DNA from: Pseudomonadota bacterium
GTDB taxonomy: Bacteria > Pseudomonadota > Alphaproteobacteria > Micropepsales > Micropepsaceae
Reading direction: 5' to 3'
Assembly (NCBI GenBank): GCA_023427355.1
Contig: JAEZBK010000102.1
Location: forward strand, 1-8,489
Length of the DNA stretch: 8,489 bases
Shown: positions 6,661 to 8,489 of the stretch, piece after piece
How the letters are laid out: every line of letters starts with the position of its first letter
Numbering within the stretch: the first letter of the stretch is position 1
Notes under the pieces: model-generated
Seen by the model: the letters and a program-made list of their open reading frames with translations, nothing else
What the model was told of the DNA's origin: nothing
Databases searched by the model: none
Translations under genes and position numbers: made by a program

Positions 6661-6729
6661 GCTCACCCGAAAAGCTCAGGGTGAGGATTTGAAAAATGTC
6701 CTCATGCTGAGCCTGTCGAAGCATGAGGG
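6661..6729. repeat. Pair of related palindromic repeats facing each other (REP/BIME-like)
   Basis: Two hairpins stand 14 nt apart. The first has 7-bp arms CTCACCC (6662-6668) and GGGTGAG (6679-6685); the second has 9-bp arms CCTCATGCT (6700-6708) and AGCATGAGG (6720-6728). The second's unit, read on the minus strand, contains TGCTTCGACAGGCTCAGCA, a kind of dispersed extragenic repeat seen in alphaproteobacterial genomes. Read on the opposite strand, the first unit shares the same skeleton (CTCA...CTGAGC...TCG...TGAG), so they look like two diverged copies in inverted orientation. They fill the gap between the Fe-S gene and DUF3501 and could stop or protect the mRNA there. Confidence 0.7.
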
Positions 6730-6737
6730 CAACCAAC

Positions 6738-8081
6738 TCAGTCCTTCGTCAGGCCAAACGCCCGCGCCATGATCTGCACCGGATGCTCCGGCTCGGTCAC
6801 GCCGGTTTCGGTATGCGCCACGATATGCTGCGCCGCCAGCGGGCAGTCCGACACGATATGCCCGCGCTTCTGGGTGTTCGCCGCGCGGAACACTGGCCGC
6901 CCCACCTTCACCGCCACGTCATGCGTCGGCTTGACCACGCCAAAGGTGCCGCCATGGCCGCTGCACCGCTCGATCACATCCACCGGCGTGTCGGGAATCA
7001 GCTTCAGCATCTCGGCCGCCTTGGGGCCCATATTCTGCGCGCGGGCATGGCAGGCCAGGTGCACCGTCACGCCTTCGGGCAGCGGCGTCATCGGCAGCGT
7101 GCCATCCTTCTTCATCACGTCCACGACATATTCATCAATGTCCCAGACATGCTCGGCCAGCTTCTTCACGTTTGCATTGTCGGGGCAGATCAGCGCCCAT
7201 TCGAATTTCAGCATCAGCCCGCAACTGGCCGTCAGCGCCACGATCTCGTAGCCCTCGTCGATCAGCTTCACCAGTTCCTTCGATACCTTGGCCGCGCTGT
7301 CGGCGACCTTCTCCAGCTTGGCCTGTTCCAGGAAGGGCATGCCGCAACAGCCGGGGTAGGTGGCGATCGTTTCCACCCCCAGATGGTTCAGCACATCGCG
7401 CGCCGCCATGCCGGTGGCGGGCTTGTTGTAGTTGACGAAACAGGTGGCAAAGAGCGCGGCCTTGCGCTGGCCCGCCGCCGGTCCCGCCGGGTTGGGATGG
7501 GCCGGCTCCTGCCTGTCGGCCAGGAGAAAGGTGCGGCCGGAAAATTTCGGCAGCGCCGCATCGCGGTCGATGCCCAGCGTCTTTTCCATGACGGGTCGCG
7601 TCAGGTCATTGTCCTGCCGTCCGGCCCAGTTGATGACGGGCGAGATCGCGCGCGCCAGCGTGCCATTGCGGTCCATCTGGGCCAGCTGGCCCTGCACGAA
7701 GGCGTTTTCTTCCTTGCCCGCATGGGCAAAGCGATGGCGCAGCATCAGGTGCGGGAAATCCAGCATGAAGGGATGCGGCGGCACATAGGGGCACTTGGTC
7801 ATGAAGCACATGTCGCAAAGCGTGCAGGCTTCGACGACCGGCTGGAAACTTTCGCTCGCCAGATGCTCGACATCTTCGTCCGGCGAAGAGTCGATCAGGT
7901 CGAACAGGCGGGGAAAGGAATCGCAGAGATTGAAGCAGCGGCGGCAGCCATGACAGATGTCGAAGACCCGTCGCATCTCGGCGTCCAGCTTCACCGGATC
8001 GGCGAAGTCGGGATTCTTCCAGTCGATGATCTGGCGGGTCGGGGCTTCGAGACTGCCTTCACCGGTCACGGCGCGCTCCAC
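6738..8081 (-). CDS. GlpC/HdrD-like iron-sulfur protein of the rubrerythrin-DUF3501 cluster
   Basis: A 447-residue soluble protein related to the Fe-S subunits GlpC and HdrD. It carries two 4Fe-4S binding motifs: CHGCRRCFNLC (Cys43, 46, 49, 53) and CTLCDMCFMTKCP (Cys86, 89, 92, 97). Two CCG-type modules follow: Cys214 with CCGMPF (Cys245-246) and Cys287, then Cys344 with CSGHGG (Cys373) and Cys413; in the second, Ser replaces a Cys, as in other members. In the family such modules pass electrons to or from a partner, here perhaps rubrerythrin. I start at GTG 8081, which has GGAG 5 nt upstream and gives MERAVTGEGSLEAPTR. ATG 8156 is in frame but its 25 extra codons run through a palindromic repeat (8097-8133) and encode an Arg-rich tract, so it is probably false. 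Operon position: middle gene, with 92 bp to DUF3501. Confidence 0.88.
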   Translation of the reverse strand: MERAVTGEGSLEAPTRQIIDWKNPDFADPVKLDAEMRRVFDICHGCRRCFNLCDSFPRLFDLIDSSPDEDVEHLASESFQPVVEACTLCDMCFMTKCPYVPPHPFMLDFPHLMLRHRFAHAGKEENAFVQGQLAQMDRNGTLARAISPVINWAGRQDNDLTRPVMEKTLGIDRDAALPKFSGRTFLLADRQEPAHPNPAGPAAGQRKAALFATCFVNYNKPATGMAARDVLNHLGVETIATYPGCCGMPFLEQAKLEKVADSAAKVSKELVKLIDEGYEIVALTASCGLMLKFEWALICPDNANVKKLAEHVWDIDEYVVDVMKKDGTLPMTPLPEGVTVHLACHARAQNMGPKAAEMLKLIPDTPVDVIERCSGHGGTFGVVKPTHDVAVKVGRPVFRAANTQKRGHIVSDCPLAAQHIVAHTETGVTEPEHPVQIMARAFGLTKD

Positions 8082-8096
8082 GAAAACTCCGGCCCG

Positions 8097-8133
8097 CCTC
8101 CCCCTTTTGCGCGAAGCGCATCCAAGGGGGAGG
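8097..8133. repeat. Double-stem palindromic repeat ahead of the Fe-S protein gene
   Basis: Perfect 10-bp arms CCTCCCCCTT (8097-8106) and AAGGGGGAGG (8124-8133) enclose a second stem, TGCGC (8108-8112) and GCGCA (8116-8120), with a GAA loop. Such CCTCCCCCTTGG...AGGGGGAGG units are dispersed between genes in many alphaproteobacterial genomes. It ends 15 nt before the preferred GTG start, so in mRNA the stem would sit just upstream of the ribosome site. It lies inside the 5' extension that an ATG 8156 start would give. Confidence 0.7.
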
Positions 8134-8163
8134 TGGCCGGTCCATAGCGACAGCATATGGACG

Positions 8164-8222
8164 GCCAGCGTAGCGGTTAAGCCAGCGAAGGCCGGAGGGG
8201 GTCACTTAAAACGGCGGAGGGG
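8164..8222. repeat. Short direct repeats flanking the palindrome; likely part of one composite repeat
   Basis: Two copies of GCCAGCG (8164-8170, 8181-8187) and two of CGGAGGGG (8193-8200, 8215-8222) lie between the palindrome and the rubrerythrin stop. The minus-strand wording, CCCCTCCGGCCTTCGCTGGC, is typical of dispersed intergenic repeats that also carry the CCTCCCCC palindrome, so 8097-8222 may be a single composite element filling almost the whole gap. This rests on recall and needs a genome search. Confidence 0.45.
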
Positions 8223-8223
8223 T

Positions 8224-8489
8224 TTACTTGCCGAGACTGTCCAGCGCCTTCTGGAAGCGCCCGGCATGGCTCTTCTCGGCCTTGGCCAGGGTCTCGAACC
8301 AGTCGGCGATTTCGTCAAAGCCTTCCTCGCGGGCGGTCTTGGCCATGCCCGGATACATGTCGGTGTATTCGTGGGTTTCGCCCGCGATCGAGGCCTTCAG
8401 GTTGGCGTCGGTGGCGCCGATGGGCTCGCCGGTCGCCGGATCGCCCACTTCCTCGAGATATTCCAGATGGCCATGGGCATGGCCGGTCT
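8224..8489 (-). CDS. Rubrerythrin, C-terminal part (cut by window edge)
   Basis: The visible 87 residues are the second half of a ferritin-like four-helix diiron protein; the N-terminal half lies beyond the right edge. The partial starts [20 protein letters not shown]. Two ligand pairs are seen: [11 protein letters not shown], with Glu37 and Glu40 of the visible part, and KAEKSH, with Glu71 and His74, matching the ExxE and ExxH motifs of helices three and four of rubrerythrin. The protein ends right after this helix (ALDSLGK), so it lacks the C-terminal rubredoxin domain of classical rubrerythrin and would need another electron donor. Rubrerythrins reduce hydrogen peroxide in the cytosol. It is the first visible gene of the operon; a repeat-filled 142-bp gap precedes the Fe-S gene, which may be its electron-transfer partner. 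A GTG at 8448 in frame is not the start, as family residues continue upstream. Confidence 0.9.
   Translation of the reverse strand, partial: TGHAHGHLEYLEEVGDPATGEPIGATDANLKASIAGETHEYTDMYPGMAKTAREEGFDEIADWFETLAKAEKSHAGRFQKALDSLGK

Noticed and set aside
6739..6754. Resemblance of the 3' end of the Fe-S gene to the TTCGACAGGC core of the adjacent repeat
   Set aside because: Only about ten bases match with a mismatch inside, and they encode the C-terminal residues; chance is sufficient.
6723..8147. A 474-codon plus-strand open frame opposite the Fe-S protein gene
   Set aside because: Antisense shadow of a gene with eight conserved cluster cysteines; no domain is visible in it.
1..8489. CRISPR array, tRNA or rRNA gene, transposase, integrase or attachment site
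   Set aside because: No regularly spaced repeats, cloverleaf, rRNA-like stretch or mobile-element protein was found on either strand; the repeats seen are short palindromic intergenic elements.

Overview
The window is GC-rich chromosomal DNA with dense, short-spaced genes. Several products are of alphaproteobacterial type: a CC0125/CC1285-family lipoprotein, a rubrerythrin / Fe-S protein / DUF3501 cluster, a Kup transporter, and intercistronic palindromic repeats of the kind scattered through alphaproteobacterial genomes. I would place it in Alphaproteobacteria (Caulobacterales, Sphingomonadales or Rhizomicrobium-like) but cannot give a genus. No rRNA, tRNA, transposase, phage gene or CRISPR array is visible.

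Left part (1-2837), all minus strand. From right to left: a CslA-like processive family 2 glycosyltransferase, a lipoprotein with a CHAP cysteine amidase/peptidase domain, and the N-terminal end of a Kup potassium transporter cut by the window edge. The gaps are 160-170 bp and hold palindromes and hairpins, so these three need not form one transcript. All three act at the envelope.

Middle part (2838-6043). A 275-bp divergent region separates the glycosyltransferase from a plus-strand CC0125/CC1285-type lipoprotein. That gene converges on, and overlaps by 23 bp, a minus-strand TusA-like sulfurtransferase gene. TusA is in turn divergent from a plus-strand FATP/FadD6-type long-chain acyl-CoA synthetase. 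Behind the synthetase lies a small two-helix membrane protein gene whose GC content (about half) is well below that of its neighbours.

Right part (6046-8489), all minus strand. This looks like one operon read from the right edge: rubrerythrin (C-terminal part only), a GlpC/HdrD-like protein with two 4Fe-4S motifs and two CCG-type modules, and a DUF3501 protein. The trio recurs in bacterial genomes, but the joint function is not established to my knowledge. Peroxide or oxygen detoxification, with the Fe-S protein supplying electrons to the diiron protein, is a reasonable inference. Both intergenic gaps carry a different palindromic repeat, and the one in front of the Fe-S gene creates a false upstream ATG. 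This trio with its embedded repeats is the most interesting part of the window; nothing here amounts to a clearly novel system.
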